DNA from: Chara braunii
Lineage: Eukaryota; Streptophyta; Charophyceae; Charales; Characeae
Reading direction: 5' to 3'
Assembly (NCBI GenBank): GCA_003427395.1
Contig: BFEA01000191.1
Coordinates: 542,859-580,462, forward strand
DNA: 37,604 bases
Of the stretch, positions 1-9,256 are shown one piece after another; within the stretch, counting starts at the first letter, position 1, and each line of letters opens with the position of its first letter. Below the pieces are notes generated by a model. The model had not been told where the DNA came from and searched no databases. It saw nothing but the letters and a program-made list of their open reading frames with translations. The position numbers and the translations under genes are program-made.

Positions 1-888
1 CCCCCCCCCCTCCCTCATCCCCCTGGGAATCACGACAACTCTGCTGAACAGAAGTCTTGGCCAGGCATCGAGCACAAGGAAGCAACACAGGAACGATCGT
101 CGACTCACCACAACACCTGCGGGGATTATACATCACTGAACCAGGTCCCAATAGGATGGGGGAAGGGGGATTGGGAGGGCAGGTCGCCTACGTCAATTGC
201 AGGTCAACTTCAGTGGGCATCACTATGTTCTAAGAATAAGGTTAATAACTGTTCACATGCAGAGAGAAGGGGAGACTCCCGGTCCCATGAGAGCAGTCAT
301 GAGGTTTGTGTACACCAACATTCAATAGTCTTTTTAACCACCTGGGGCCTTACGCAGTTGGACCTCACAAAGGTCATTCCTTGCAGGTGGACCCAGCAGG
401 TCACCGTCGTCTACAGTGGTTAGAGCCCGCCATAGGGTTTGAGTATCAGGGGAGCTGTTGAACTAGGGTTGGGCTAACAGATATGGAGGTGCTCCAAGAA
501 TGGAAGGGGGACAGTAGCAGTTCCAGGGGATAACGGAGCCCCAGGAAGAAACAACTATCACCACAGCCCTAGGAAACAACAAACACCAATATCTTTGTAT
601 TGTAAGATGTATCAATGGATGCTGGACCCGGTTTCCAGCAGGTGCCACTCCCCACCAATAGATGAAGCAGCCCGACAGATAACCCCTCAATTCTAACGGT
701 TCTCTTACCACCGCCAGGACAGAGGGATATCACAAGGACTATTTAAAAAAAAAAAAAAAAAAAAAAAAAACAGTAAGACAGATTTCAGCAGATGAGACAA
801 ATGGCACTACCTGTGATGGCGATCCTCAGACTGAAACGAAAGGGGAAAAAAAAAAAAAAAAAACTAGCGAAACCCTACTACTAACCGT
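1..888. other. Flanking non-coding DNA left of the retrotransposon
   Basis: I find no convincing gene here. The stretch has a C-run at the very start and two poly-A runs (about 744-770 and 846-863). Its last 90 bases (about 797-888) closely resemble the DNA just right of the retrotransposon: both contain 'gatggcgatcctc', then '(a)ctgaaa', a homopolymer, and 'gcgaaacc' followed by 'actac'. The retrotransposon therefore landed inside a pre-existing repeat. A minus-strand ORF of 82 codons at 463-711 has no recognisable features. Confidence 0.5.
884..888. repeat. Target-site duplication, left copy (ACCGT)
   Basis: These five bases directly precede the TGTCGG start of the left LTR and recur as 25782-25786 directly after the right LTR. 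A 5-bp duplication is the usual staggered cut of Ty3/gypsy integrases. Joining the two flanks across it restores a sequence that resembles the neighbouring repeat unit near 25910-25950. Confidence 0.85.
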
Positions 889-1390
889 TGTCGGGAGGGC
901 GTGGTGTCCCGGCCCTCCTCTGCGTACCAAGTCCCTGCCTGGTGTCGGCCTCTTTCTCCGATGTTGCTGCCCGTAGGTAAGTCCTTGAGCCTCTACGACC
1001 CCTAGTACCCGGTCTGTGTCCGGTGTGGGTTAGTCTTGTTGATGCCTGCCGCAACAAAAAGAGGGGTGCGCCACAGGACTTTCCTTTGGTCCACGCAGGC
1101 TCGGCGCCCTGCTGTACAGCCGAGCACAACCGGCCTGCGGCCATGGTAGTCGTCGGGTTCGCCCTGGGATGCGAAAGAAGAGGGACCGGCGCAATTTTTT
1201 CTACTGCGCGCGGAATGCCCTCTAACCACGTTATGGGTTAGGTGCACAGGTCAGAAGTCATTGTGAAAAGAAAGAAAGAAAAAGAAAAAAAAAACATCTA
1301 ATTTGAACTCGTTTTTAGTTCGGGGAAAACCCAGTGGCTTCAGGCCACTGTGATGTTACGATTTCCTTACCTTTTCTGATTTTGCCGCTA

Positions 1391-1391
1391 C

Positions 1392-1455
<64 letters not shown>
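1391..1455 (+). repeat. (ATT)n microsatellite in the 5' LTR
   Basis: About 22 ATT units occur here, against roughly eight at the matching site in the right LTR (about 19378-19400). The length difference arose after insertion. The long poly-Leu and poly-Asn reading frames across it are products of the repeat, not genes. Confidence 0.95.
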
Positions 1456-2000
1456 GTTACTCAATTTTCCTGTTTCAATTTTCCCTTGTTGGCCTGTCAT
1501 TTCGCGGGAAGGCCAACGGTTCGAATTCTGAGTTCGGTGGTCCACGGCCTAAGTTGGCTGACCCCACGTATATCGTCTGTGAATGAGCTTCGATTGAGCG
1601 CCATGAGGTGAGGCCCCAAAAGGGGGGGGCGACCCGCGGCCGCATTGGTAGGAAGCCTATCACCCCCCATGGAGGGTCATAAGCCCCCTCTTTGCCATCG
1701 GACACGGGTACCCGACGGGGATAGGCCGAAGCTATATTTTAAAAGGGGAAATGTGATCGTTGGTATCCCGTTATGGGACCACCACCTCAGAATTGTAGTT
1801 GCCTCACAGTGAGACGAAGCGACAGGGGCCGATAGTAGAAGGCCTGTAGATACTGCGGCCGTAAGGTTTTTTTTTTTGTTTTCTTTTGTGTAAAATTCCA
1901 ATTTTAAAAATTATCCCATTATTTTCGAATTTTCAATAAGTCTGGAAGGCTACCCCGAGCTCCCCGTTTAAAGCACTGGGATCTGGGTATGAGGCAGGTC

Positions 2001-2008
2001 TATAAGAG
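2001..2008 (+). promoter_or_regulatory. Candidate TATA box, 5' LTR
   Basis: TATAAGAG sits in a GC-richer context. It is conserved with its surroundings in both LTRs (right copy at 19950-19957), while nearby positions differ. Transcription would be expected to start about 25-35 bases downstream, near 2030, which puts ORFs C, B and A of the LTR inside the transcript. A second AT-rich motif near 7831 (ATATAAAAG) is not preserved in the other LTR. The assignment rests on motif and position only. Confidence 0.4.
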
Positions 2009-2170
2009 ACGAGGGAGCCTGGCTATCAGAGAGCTGCTTGTGGGTGTCTGCGGGTTACTATCTTGTTACCTTGATGTTGCTAGTCTGGGGCCAAAGGGCA
2101 GAAGTGAGGGTTAGTGTGAGTCATTCAAGTGTACGTACTTGGGAACGAGGCCAGGCTATTCCGAGCGGCT

Positions 2171-2820
2171 ATGGCGGACCAAAATGGCCTGCGCGGTTAC
2201 AGGCCGCGATATATGAGGTATTCCTGGATGTGGGAGCGAGAGGACGAGAAGGGCACTGGGGTGGAAACTATACTGACCTACGGTAAGCCTGACGGGGAGG
2301 TGAGGCTAAAAGTTAACGTGTGTGGTGGTAGGGAGCAGGAAATGAGGAGGGACGAAGGACTGCAGGCCGCTGTTACCGAGGCGCGCAACAGGGCCGAGCG
2401 AGGTGCAGGCGAGACGGGGTGACTGCAAGTATGCGGGTAACGGTCACCTATCACGAGGACGACTCGTCAACTGGGACCACGACAAGAGAGGTACAACACA
2501 ATGACCGGGACTCGGAGGGAGAGTCAGAGATGAGCGAGGCGGATGTCCAGTCCTAGCATGGGCTGGACCAGATCCGCCGAAACCACCCGCTGGTGGGACC
2601 AGTGGAGGACGGGCCCGAGGCCAGTTCGGCCCAGGGCAGAGCGAGGCCAGCGGGGGACAGGACCATTGAACGCAGAGGCTAGTGGTATGGGGGACTGAAC
2701 GCGAGACGGGGGCGGATATACACGAGCGACAGGTGGACGTTCAAGGGCCAGGGTGCGGAGAAAAGGTCAAAGAGAGTCAAGGCGAGAGAGCGAGACACAG
2801 AGGAAAAAGAAATGCAATAA
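2171..2820 (+). pseudogene. LTR ORF C, 5' copy (broken)
   Basis: This matches the longer reading frame at 20117-20737 in the other LTR. It starts at ATG 2171 (MADQNGLRGYRPRY...). A one-base deletion near 2400 shifts the frame relative to the other copy. Beyond the shift the matching frame carries TAG stops at 2554-2556 (TGG in the other LTR) and 2680-2682, and reaches a final TAA at 2818. The product is unknown: the first half has a YSWMWE...ILTYGKPDGEVRLKVNV segment, and the tail is rich in Lys, Arg and Glu. Base composition is more GC-rich than in ORFs A and B. The ILTY...EVRLKVNV stretch faintly resembles the strand motif of ORF A, but I would not claim homology. Confidence 0.4.
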
Positions 2821-3795
2821 GGTTGACGTCAATGGTTGTCTATGCTCTCTGGTGGTGTGAGCATACTACGGTCCTCAGAGAAGAGAGAAAGGGCTCGATG
2901 CGTGGAAAGATGGGTGCGCAAGAAAAGGGGAAACTCTCAGGGTGATCACGTCAACTCTGATTCCCAGGAGTAGGAGGCTAAAGAAGAGGCACGTGTGCTA
3001 GCCAGTGGGGAGGAAAGGGCGCATGAGCACAACTTGTCAGTTGTACTCTGTTGTCAACGCCACGTGTCTTTCTTGAGTTGGGGCATTACATACCACAGAG
3101 AAGAGGTCTTGACTTAAGAGCTGCCAGAAAGTGAGCATGGCAATGGTAAATCGAAAAAGGATCAGCGCGTCTTTTACGAACAACTTCCACTGATGAGGGA
3201 GACTCAATGCACCTACCCTGATCATTACTGCTACGAGCTAGAGACGCGAGTGCAGACAACTGTGTCGTGAGTGCAGACAACTGTGAGAGGGAGGGGTCTC
3301 TCATTCTCTCTCTCTTTAAAGACGATTTCGCTTCCTCGGTTGGTGCTCTCGCCCCGAACAACCACCTGCTTTGTCATCTGCGCGTGACCTTCAACCGGTC
3401 ACCAAGCAAGAATCAACCGAACCAGGACACTTGCGAAGGTGAGCTGCTGCAACAGAGCTCCTGCTTCAGTGTTAGCGCAGGCCAGGGAGCTAGACTGTGC
3501 TCCTCGAGAGTGCTAACCGACTTGGTTTTTCCCCTTATGCACGCGCAACAGAGGATGCATGAGGACTCAGGGTGGAGGACCAAGCGGGATTAAGTACGGA
3601 ACAAGGGGGGTCCCTGTCTTTTGCCAGCCTACTAAGAGAATAAATAGACATCGTTATCAAGGGTTATCGAAGCGCTTCTCCATAATCGCTCGACCGAGTC
3701 TTCAGATAAGATGTTGACTATCGCAAATAATTTCCTTTTGTTTCCATTAATTCAGTTCCTCTCCTAATTAGTCTAATTAGTTTAATTAGCCTGAA

Positions 3796-3906
3796 TGATC
3801 TGTGTTAACCGATCATGTAATTTTGTCTAACTAGTTCGAACGATCAGTGCTAACTGATCGTGTAAGTTGTCTAACTGATTTGAACGATTAGTGTTAACTG
3901 ATCATG
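3796..3906. repeat. Three spaced palindromes, 5' LTR
   Basis: Three imperfect dyads lie about 45 bases apart. They centre on TGATC-tgtgttaac-CGATCA (3796), CGATCAGTgctaACTGATCG (3841-3860) and CGATTAGTgttaACTGATCA (3885). The middle one has two 8-base arms around a 4-base loop. The linkers are also similar (cTAACTxxTTxGAA), so each is a roughly 45-bp direct-repeat unit carrying an inverted repeat. The right LTR has the same set at about 21685-21793. Such dyads could bind a dimeric protein or form hairpins in the transcript; neither role is shown. Confidence 0.75.
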
Positions 3907-4202
3907 CTGCATTGCGATAAGGTTCAGGTCCTCTGCAGGCTGAATAAACGGTGAACAAGGGAAGCCTCAACGCATAAAAGTGATCTAAAATGTGCGGGAT
4001 CTAAGTGATTAGTATGGGTGAGAAAGGTGGGTATTCTTGGTATTGGCATGTTTTCACACTTGCCTACTAGTTGTACTACTTGCACTGAGTGGTTCACTCG
4101 ATTACATGGGAAAGCCGAAGAGTTATGCAATCTTCAATCTTCATATTGTGCGTTTAAACCCTGTGGAGACATAGACCTCAAATGCAGTTAGGATCCTGGT
4201 TT

Positions 4203-4500
4203 TTCTCTTCCCGCACCGTGCGAATGCACTGTGTGACTGCATAGTGTTCCCGCACAGTGTGAATGCACTGTGTGACTGCATTGTGTTCCCGCACAGTGTG
4301 AACGCACTGTGTGATTGCATTGTGTGACTGCACCGTGTGAATGCATTGCGTGACTGCATTGTGCGACTGCTTTGTGTGATTGCACCGTGTGACTGCACCG
4401 TGCGACTGCTTCGTGTGAATGCACCATGTGACTGCATCGTGTGACTGCACTGTGCGATTGCTTCGTGTGACTGCACCATGCGATTGATTCGTGTGACTGC
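4203..4500. repeat. 12-bp minisatellite, 5' LTR
   Basis: About 25 imperfect copies of a GTGTGACTGCAC/T unit run here, the 12-base period keeping all frames open. This explains the overlapping minus-strand frames that read QSHNAVTQC-like repeats in three phases. Units differ mainly at purine/pyrimidine transitions. The matching tract in the right LTR is about 22105-22386. Confidence 0.9.
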
Positions 4501-5705
4501 ATGAGGGTGTGAGCGTGTTGACTTGCATATGCTCACCTGATTAAATGGTTGCCTATAGTGGTAAGAGTTCGATTGTGCCCTGAGATAAATCGAGTGCATG
4601 ACTGTGTAAGCCTGCAAATACCTGTGTGAGTAGACTGAATGCTTTGCGAGTCTGATGACTGCAGACAGGCATTTGATTGATTATGCGGGTCTATTCCTGG
4701 GCCCACTGAGTAGGCTTGTATGTCAAAAGGGAACTGTAGAAATGATTTCCATTGGCTGTGTTCTATGCCTTGACCTTTGATTGGATGGGGAAAAGAAAGT
4801 CAGTAATGAGGAGAATCTCTTATGTCCTCGCTAAATTCGTACTTGACGGTGACTAAGTGTCTATTTGCCTGGGATGTGGTAAGGTGCAACTCAATGGAAA
4901 GTAATCTGAGTACCTCATTATAGTCGACAGGGCTTTAATCAGGATGTGAGAAAGCGTTGCTTGCACTCTCTTTTTCTTGTTTCTCTAGAGAACTCTTGCC
5001 TCAGTTGACCTCTATGTAATTGATGACAACGTGAGCACTAGGGCAGTTTTCTCAGAGCCCTCGTTCTTACCTGTTCACTAAACTTGAGTGCAGGTTGGTC
5101 GAATGCCAGGAAACATAGTTTTTAGGTGAAAGACTCGAGCTCTGAGCTCTGGCTATACTGGGTTCTCAGTTCGAGCGGTGTATGAGTGGTCGAGCTGACG
5201 ATGTTCATTTATGTTTGGACTAACGGCGTGGAGCGTACAAACTATGTAATAGGGCCTTCCAAGTCACGCTAAGACTCACCTTGAGCTCAGAGTCTCCGCC
5301 TTTGGGCTAAAGTTCAGATCAGACGAGCCCTTGTCTCAGTGTCGGCACCTGTAGACCCTGCATGCAGTACAACAATCATAGCCCGTAAACTAGCAAGGAA
5401 TCTTCCACTTGACCACTATCTCGTGTGGAGTACAGACCCCTTTCCCCCTTAACGGATCTATTAATCCTCCAAACAACAAGTTTTATTATTGGCCATTTTA
5501 ACAGATCTATTCCCCATAGTCATCTGTCTGATCCATGTAATTTTATCTGTTTACTCTAGGGTTTAATTTGGACATGACTGAGAATCGGTGTCCTCATTAA
5601 GTGAAAACACTACGACCAAGTCTCGTGAAAAATGTTAACAGTCCACTTCATCCCGATGTGTCCCTGCAAACCCAAGACAGGGTCATGAGAGGGGTGCGAT
5701 AATCA

Positions 5706-5957
5706 ATGGAGAGCAGCGACAAGGTGAGGATGACCTATGCCCTCCATCAGGACAAAACGGATGACTGGGAGGAGAAAGCCATGAAAATAATTTTGTACAT
5801 CTTAGGGCTGATGAGAAAAAGGATGTTAGAAATAGTGAGAAATCAGAAGTTTGTGTCATACACTGTTTACTTCCACGAGTTAGACGGTCGGCTATACAGC
5901 ACCTTATCATCTGTAGAGATAGTGGACCGGGCAAGAGTGGTCCTTAGCGACCAATAG
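5706..5957 (+). CDS. LTR ORF B, 5' copy; unknown family
   Basis: This open frame of 83 codons begins with MESSDKVRMTYAL. A charged helix-like first half (WEEKAMKIILYILGLMRKRM) is followed by a strand-like SYTVYF and an end reading IVDRARVV. The pattern of a short strand (YTxY or YVL) followed about 20 residues later by RV-x-x-AR(R) recurs in two internal ORFs, 9728-10018 and 10022-10294, which I take to be paralogues. The other LTR has the same frame with one TAG. I do not recognise the family. The last codons fall in the 79-bp block duplicated around the ambiguous base at 6016. Expression would depend on the LTR promoter. Confidence 0.45.
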   Translation: MESSDKVRMTYALHQDKTDDWEEKAMKIILYILGLMRKRMLEIVRNQKFVSYTVYFHELDGRLYSTLSSVEIVDRARVVLSDQ

Positions 5958-6095
5958 TAAGTGTAAAAAAAAGGAGAGGGGGTTGTCGACAGTGCCGTGT
6001 CAAATGCAGTGAAGGNGTGGTCCTTAGCGACCAATAGTAAGTGTAAAAAAAAGGAGAGGGGGTTGTCGACAGTGCCGTGTCAAATGCAGTGAAGG
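5937..6095. repeat. 79-bp perfect duplication around an ambiguous base (likely assembly artefact)
   Basis: 5937-6015 and 6017-6095 are identical and are separated only by the N at 6016. The right LTR holds a single copy (around 23797-23875). A perfect duplicate that touches an unresolved base, in a repeat that is otherwise several percent diverged, is most simply a mis-joined contig overlap. Confidence 0.8.
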
Positions 6096-6295
6096 GCGGA
6101 CCAGTGAGGATGGTGCACGTGGTGATTTTGAGAATCAGCACTCATGAACTATTCAACTGTGCATTCAATTAGTATTTAAGAGTTTGAGCATTCATCAGGG
6201 ATTGGATATCACTATTCACGCCGAGGTCGGTCGTTTTTCTCAGTCTCTTGGGCTCTAAAGCCCAACTTTTAGAAATTCGTAATCTGACCGGCAGA

Positions 6296-6400
6296 CAACC
6301 AGAAACCAGACTCAGACGACCAGAAACCAGACTCAGACAGTCAGAAACCAGACTCAGACAACCAGAAGCCAGACTCAGATAACCAGAAACCAGACCCAAC
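6296..6400. repeat. 21-bp tandem repeat, 5' LTR
   Basis: About five units of AACCAGAAACCAGACTCAGAC-type sequence run here. The right LTR has them at about 24076-24180. The heptapeptide pattern SLVSGCL on the minus strand is a by-product. Confidence 0.85.
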
Positions 6401-6876
6401 GACGTACGGCCCTGGTACTCAGAGCTGTTAGTATTGATCAGCACTCGGCGATGTTTTCAGTGTGTAGTGCTCAGCCCTGTTGAAAGTGACCGAGCAGCAT
6501 ACAATTAATTTACAGGCAATATTCAACCAGTGTTAAAGGGAATCTCGATCAGGTCCTTAATCAGTTCTTTAATCAGACCTTTAATCAGTTTCTCAAACAG
6601 TTGTTCAAATAGTTTTCCAACCAGTTCTCCAATCAGTTTTATCAATCAGCAGCCAACTACCAATCGATCAGCTATCAACCACCTATCAGTCAGTGATCTA
6701 TCATTTATCAATCAGCTTCAAGAAACAGCATTTAAGCAAGTGTCTGGGGGCTCGCCAATCCCTTAGTGATTGACGTCCATTCAACGGGCAACATTTGATT
6801 CGACCCTCAGCGGACACCTGTCAATCAAAACGAGTCTCTGCTCCCCCAGTTAGGGAGTAACTATTTATCCAAACAT

Positions 6877-7566
6877 ATGAGAGAGATCAACCCCATCACA
6901 GTTGACCAGTCGGTCCTTGACAGACTTAATTTGATCGCTGCAAAAGAGAACTTCCCCTACAAGTATGTCACGATTGATGGGTTCAGTCGTGAAGATCTAT
7001 CTATCTTCGTTGTTTTCACTGAGTTCGCGGAGGGTACAGTCAATGATATGCGGATCTTCCTGAAAAAGGGGAATGAGACACATCCTCATTTTGATGCAGT
7101 TTGCGCCGCAACAGTCGGGTTTGTACAATGGAAGGCTGAGAGACTCCAGGGGGGCATAAAGCTAGTCTATAGCTTTGGTCCTAAGCTTTTCAGTGACTAC
7201 CCCAAACCTCTAGTCCCTTACTATCTTACTGACGGCTCTTATTGGGGTGGACTGGTGGACTTGGCCAAGAGATACATATCGCCCGCAGAGATCGATTATG
7301 AGGCAGTGACTGAGCCCTCTGAGTTTCCACATCTCAGGAGAGACATTTTTTCTCAACCATATCTCCCCACTCTATGGGAGGAATTTTGTGTCATGGTTGA
7401 CTTCCGCATCATGGGACTTGGCTGGAAATGTTTGGAACTAGTGGGCTTCAGGTGGCTCTATATTCAAAAGCCACAGACTCAGAGAGTACTGAGGCAAGGA
7501 GGCATGGCAAGAAGCCCAAACGACAGACAACAAAATGAGAGATTGAGTGTGAAGTTAGAGGGATGA
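6877..7566 (+). CDS. LTR ORF A, 5' copy (229 codons); unknown family
   Basis: This is the longest ORF in the LTR. It starts at ATG 6877 (MREINPITVDQ), a start conserved in both LTRs. Segments in order are an N-terminal helix-like VDQSVLDRLNLIAAKE, the motif FPYKYV (about residue 25), a strand SIFVVFTEFAEG with NDMRIFLKK (45-65), GFVQWKAERLQ (about 83-93), and YPKPLVPYYLTDGSYWGGLV (about 110-130). Three decayed paralogues with the same order of motifs lie downstream at 8359-8772, 8744-9256 and 9193-9725. The family is unknown to me; it has no signal peptide or membrane span. Most differences between the two LTR copies change the amino acid, which suggests no selection since insertion. Confidence 0.6.
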   Translation: MREINPITVDQSVLDRLNLIAAKENFPYKYVTIDGFSREDLSIFVVFTEFAEGTVNDMRIFLKKGNETHPHFDAVCAATVGFVQWKAERLQGGIKLVYSFGPKLFSDYPKPLVPYYLTDGSYWGGLVDLAKRYISPAEIDYEAVTEPSEFPHLRRDIFSQPYLPTLWEEFCVMVDFRIMGLGWKCLELVGFRWLYIQKPQTQRVLRQGGMARSPNDRQQNERLSVKLEG

Positions 7567-8025
7567 GTGAGGAGTCTTGATTTGTGCTGGTCATTCTCTC
7601 TTTCATATGTACTTCCTGAGACTATTATGAGTTCTCATTCTTCCCTCATTCATTTGACTCTGTCTTTTCTCGAGCCAGTCAGTCTTGCCCCTTGCTTTGT
7701 TCTTACTTGATGATTGTTTTTGTGGATGATTCTGTCACAGTTCTCAAAATCAGATTGACATAATTGATGCATGTTTAGCACTCCATAATTTTACGATTAT
7801 TATCTGCTTGATTCTCTGCTGTTGTGAATCAATATAAAAGATTCCTCAGACTGGGGACCGGCGAAGACCGTAATTGAAGGGTCTCGCTCGAAGTCGGACG
7901 CACACAACAGGAAGGGATTTGCTTTAATTAATTTATTTTATGTATTGCAATCACAAACAAAACCCTGCGTGATAGTCTGTTGGCTTTCGAGTCCCCTAAA
8001 GCGATCTGCCTGGAAAAAGTGCGAC
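7567..8025 (+). other. End of the 5' LTR without coding content
   Basis: This stretch is AT-rich with no ORF. It contains ATATAAAAG near 7832 (AATAAAAG at the matching site in the right LTR, a possible polyadenylation signal) and ends at GTGCGAC. Confidence 0.5.
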
Positions 8026-8030
8026 AAAAA

Positions 8031-8048
8031 TGGCGTCGTTGTCAGGGA
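8031..8048 (+). other. Primer-binding site, tRNA-Asp type
   Basis: TGGCGTCGTTGTCAGGGA lies five bases after the LTR end. The known tRNA-Asp primer site of Athila/Tat elements reads TGGCGCCGTTGCCGGGGA. The three differences here (C to T, C to T, G to A) are all transitions of the kind seen elsewhere in this decayed copy. Minus-strand DNA synthesis would have started here. Confidence 0.8.
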
Positions 8049-8358
8049 CATGAAAATTTTTCGTGGCCGGAACGAGCCTGGGTCAGCAAGAAACTTTGAG
8101 CTTTGATTAGGCCTTGAGAACTGTTGACAATTTCAGAATATCTAGATTGATTTTGCGATCTTTTCTTGAGTCATTATTATCTTGAAAAGTTTGATTTGCT
8201 AACTGAGTCTTATCTTTCCTTGTGTGAGGTACCACAAGGGACCGGGAGAGGAGATTGATACTACTGACTGAAGAGAATCGAGTTTAATACCAAGTATGTT
8301 TTATTGCTCCTCAATACATTGAAGGAATTAAAAGAAAGAGAGCGACAGATTAAGACAA

Positions 8359-8772
8359 ATGTTGGTCGACAGTGCGTTGAAAGAGTTATCCAAACTCACC
8401 TCCAGTAGGATATTTCCCTATTGATATGAGGGTTGTTGGGGCTATCACTCTCGTGGCTCAGCCATCTGCGTAGTGCTGACTTACTTCTTAGAGGGAGATA
8501 TCTATGATATCCGTCCATATGTCAAAGAGGGAGGCAGCAATGATGGTGAGAACTTTAATTGGCTATGGGAGATTGTGACCCAATTTATCTATAATGAAAA
8601 GGCAGATCTGATCAAGCAAAAGAAGAGAGTGGAATGGGGTGTGATGCCAGTAACGTAGAAGACTATGCCAATCCCTCCTACACCTAACAGCTATTGTGAC
8701 GGGACTAATTGGTTACCAATTATCAACATGGTGTTGACATTGGATGAAAGAATCGGTGGTCATGAGAACTAA
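8359..8772 (+). pseudogene. Leader ORF A1, paralogue of LTR ORF A
   Basis: This frame of about 138 codons from ATG 8359 is interrupted by TGA at 8422-8424 and TAG at 8656-8658 and ends at TAA 8770. Read through, it follows LTR ORF A motif by motif: VDSALKELSKL, FPY, SAICVVLTYFLEG with YDIRPYVKEG, KADLIKQKK, then PIPPTPNSYCDGTNWLPIIN. Both stops could come from CGA and CAG by one C-to-T change. It lies between the primer site and gag and its end overlaps the start of A2, so the array was probably compact. Function unknown. Confidence 0.6.
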
Positions 8773-9256
8773 AGAGATTTCAACAGAGGAAATCAGACAG
8801 AGAAGGTTGGAATTTGGCAAAGGTTTTGGTCTAAGTCAAGAGAAAGTTGAGTGTCTCCTAAAGTCACTGAACACTCTAAGCAAGAGAGAGGTGTTCCCAT
8901 ATGAGGTTGTCAGATATGAGATGGTCGAGAGCGGATGGGAGCAGGTACGATTATACATATTGACATTCTATTTCACAGAACTAGACGTGTATGACGTAAG
9001 AATCTATGTTCCAAAGGAAAGAAGTGCTAATGCAGTATGTGGGAGATGCTAGGGATTTGCTGAAGAGGTTGTACTAAAAGAGAAAGAGAGACTTGAGAGA
9101 GAGCATAAATATTTCATTGGATCTACTCGAATTAATGTCTTTGATGGACTCCCTGCTCCTCCCTTACCTAATATCAATCTATCGAGAGACAGTTGGTATG
9201 TCATGATAAAATTTGCATGGAAACTGAAGAGGGTCCCAGAAGAATACTCTCAGTAG
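8744..9256 (+). pseudogene. Leader ORF A2, paralogue of LTR ORF A
   Basis: The frame starts at ATG 8744 (or 8762) and runs 170 codons to TAG 9254, with one internal TAG at 9050-9052. Motifs in order are VECLLKSLNTLSK, FPYEVVRYE, YILTFYFTELDVYDVRIYV, then after the stop GFAEEVVLKEKERL and LPAPPLPNINLSRDSWYVMI. The second half, invisible if the stop is respected, aligns with GFVQWKAERL and YPKPLVPYYLTDGSYW of LTR ORF A. This shows that the full-length ancestor matched that protein. The internal stop is explained by CAG to TAG. Confidence 0.6.

Larger units (their letters stand above)
889..8025 (+). repeat. 5' long terminal repeat, about 7.1 kb
   Basis: This LTR is homologous over its whole length to 18877-25781. 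In order it holds an (ATT)n microsatellite, a conserved TATAAGAG (2001), ORF C (2171-2820), a triplet of palindromes (3796-3906), a 12-bp minisatellite (about 4203-4500), ORF B (5706-5957), a 21-bp repeat (about 6296-6400) and ORF A (6877-7566). By eye the two LTRs differ by a few substitutions per 60 bases plus indels, such as about 36 bp present at 2510-2545 but missing from the right LTR. The insertion is therefore not recent. About 7 kb is long even beside the several-kb LTRs known from Ogre and Grande elements. Confidence 0.92.

Noticed and set aside
881-1247. ORFs at the LTR start on both strands (also 18940-19234)
   Set aside because: Overlapping frames on opposite strands with no protein-like pattern; long only because the region is GC-rich and stop-poor.
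1315-1545. Poly-Asn (minus) and poly-Leu (plus) frames
   Set aside because: They are translations of the (ATT)n microsatellite, and the tract is three times shorter in the other LTR.
4203-4500. Regularly repeated short units resembling a CRISPR array
   Set aside because: Units are contiguous 12-mers without unique spacers, and the context is a eukaryotic retrotransposon.
4141-4617. Three overlapping minus-strand ORFs with His/Ser/Thr/Gln repeats
   Set aside because: A 12-bp repeat unit keeps every frame open; the peptides are shadows of the minisatellite. The same applies at 22029-22503.
6169-6444. Minus-strand ORF with SLVSGCL repeats
   Set aside because: It is a by-product of the 21-bp tandem repeat (likewise 23949-24224).
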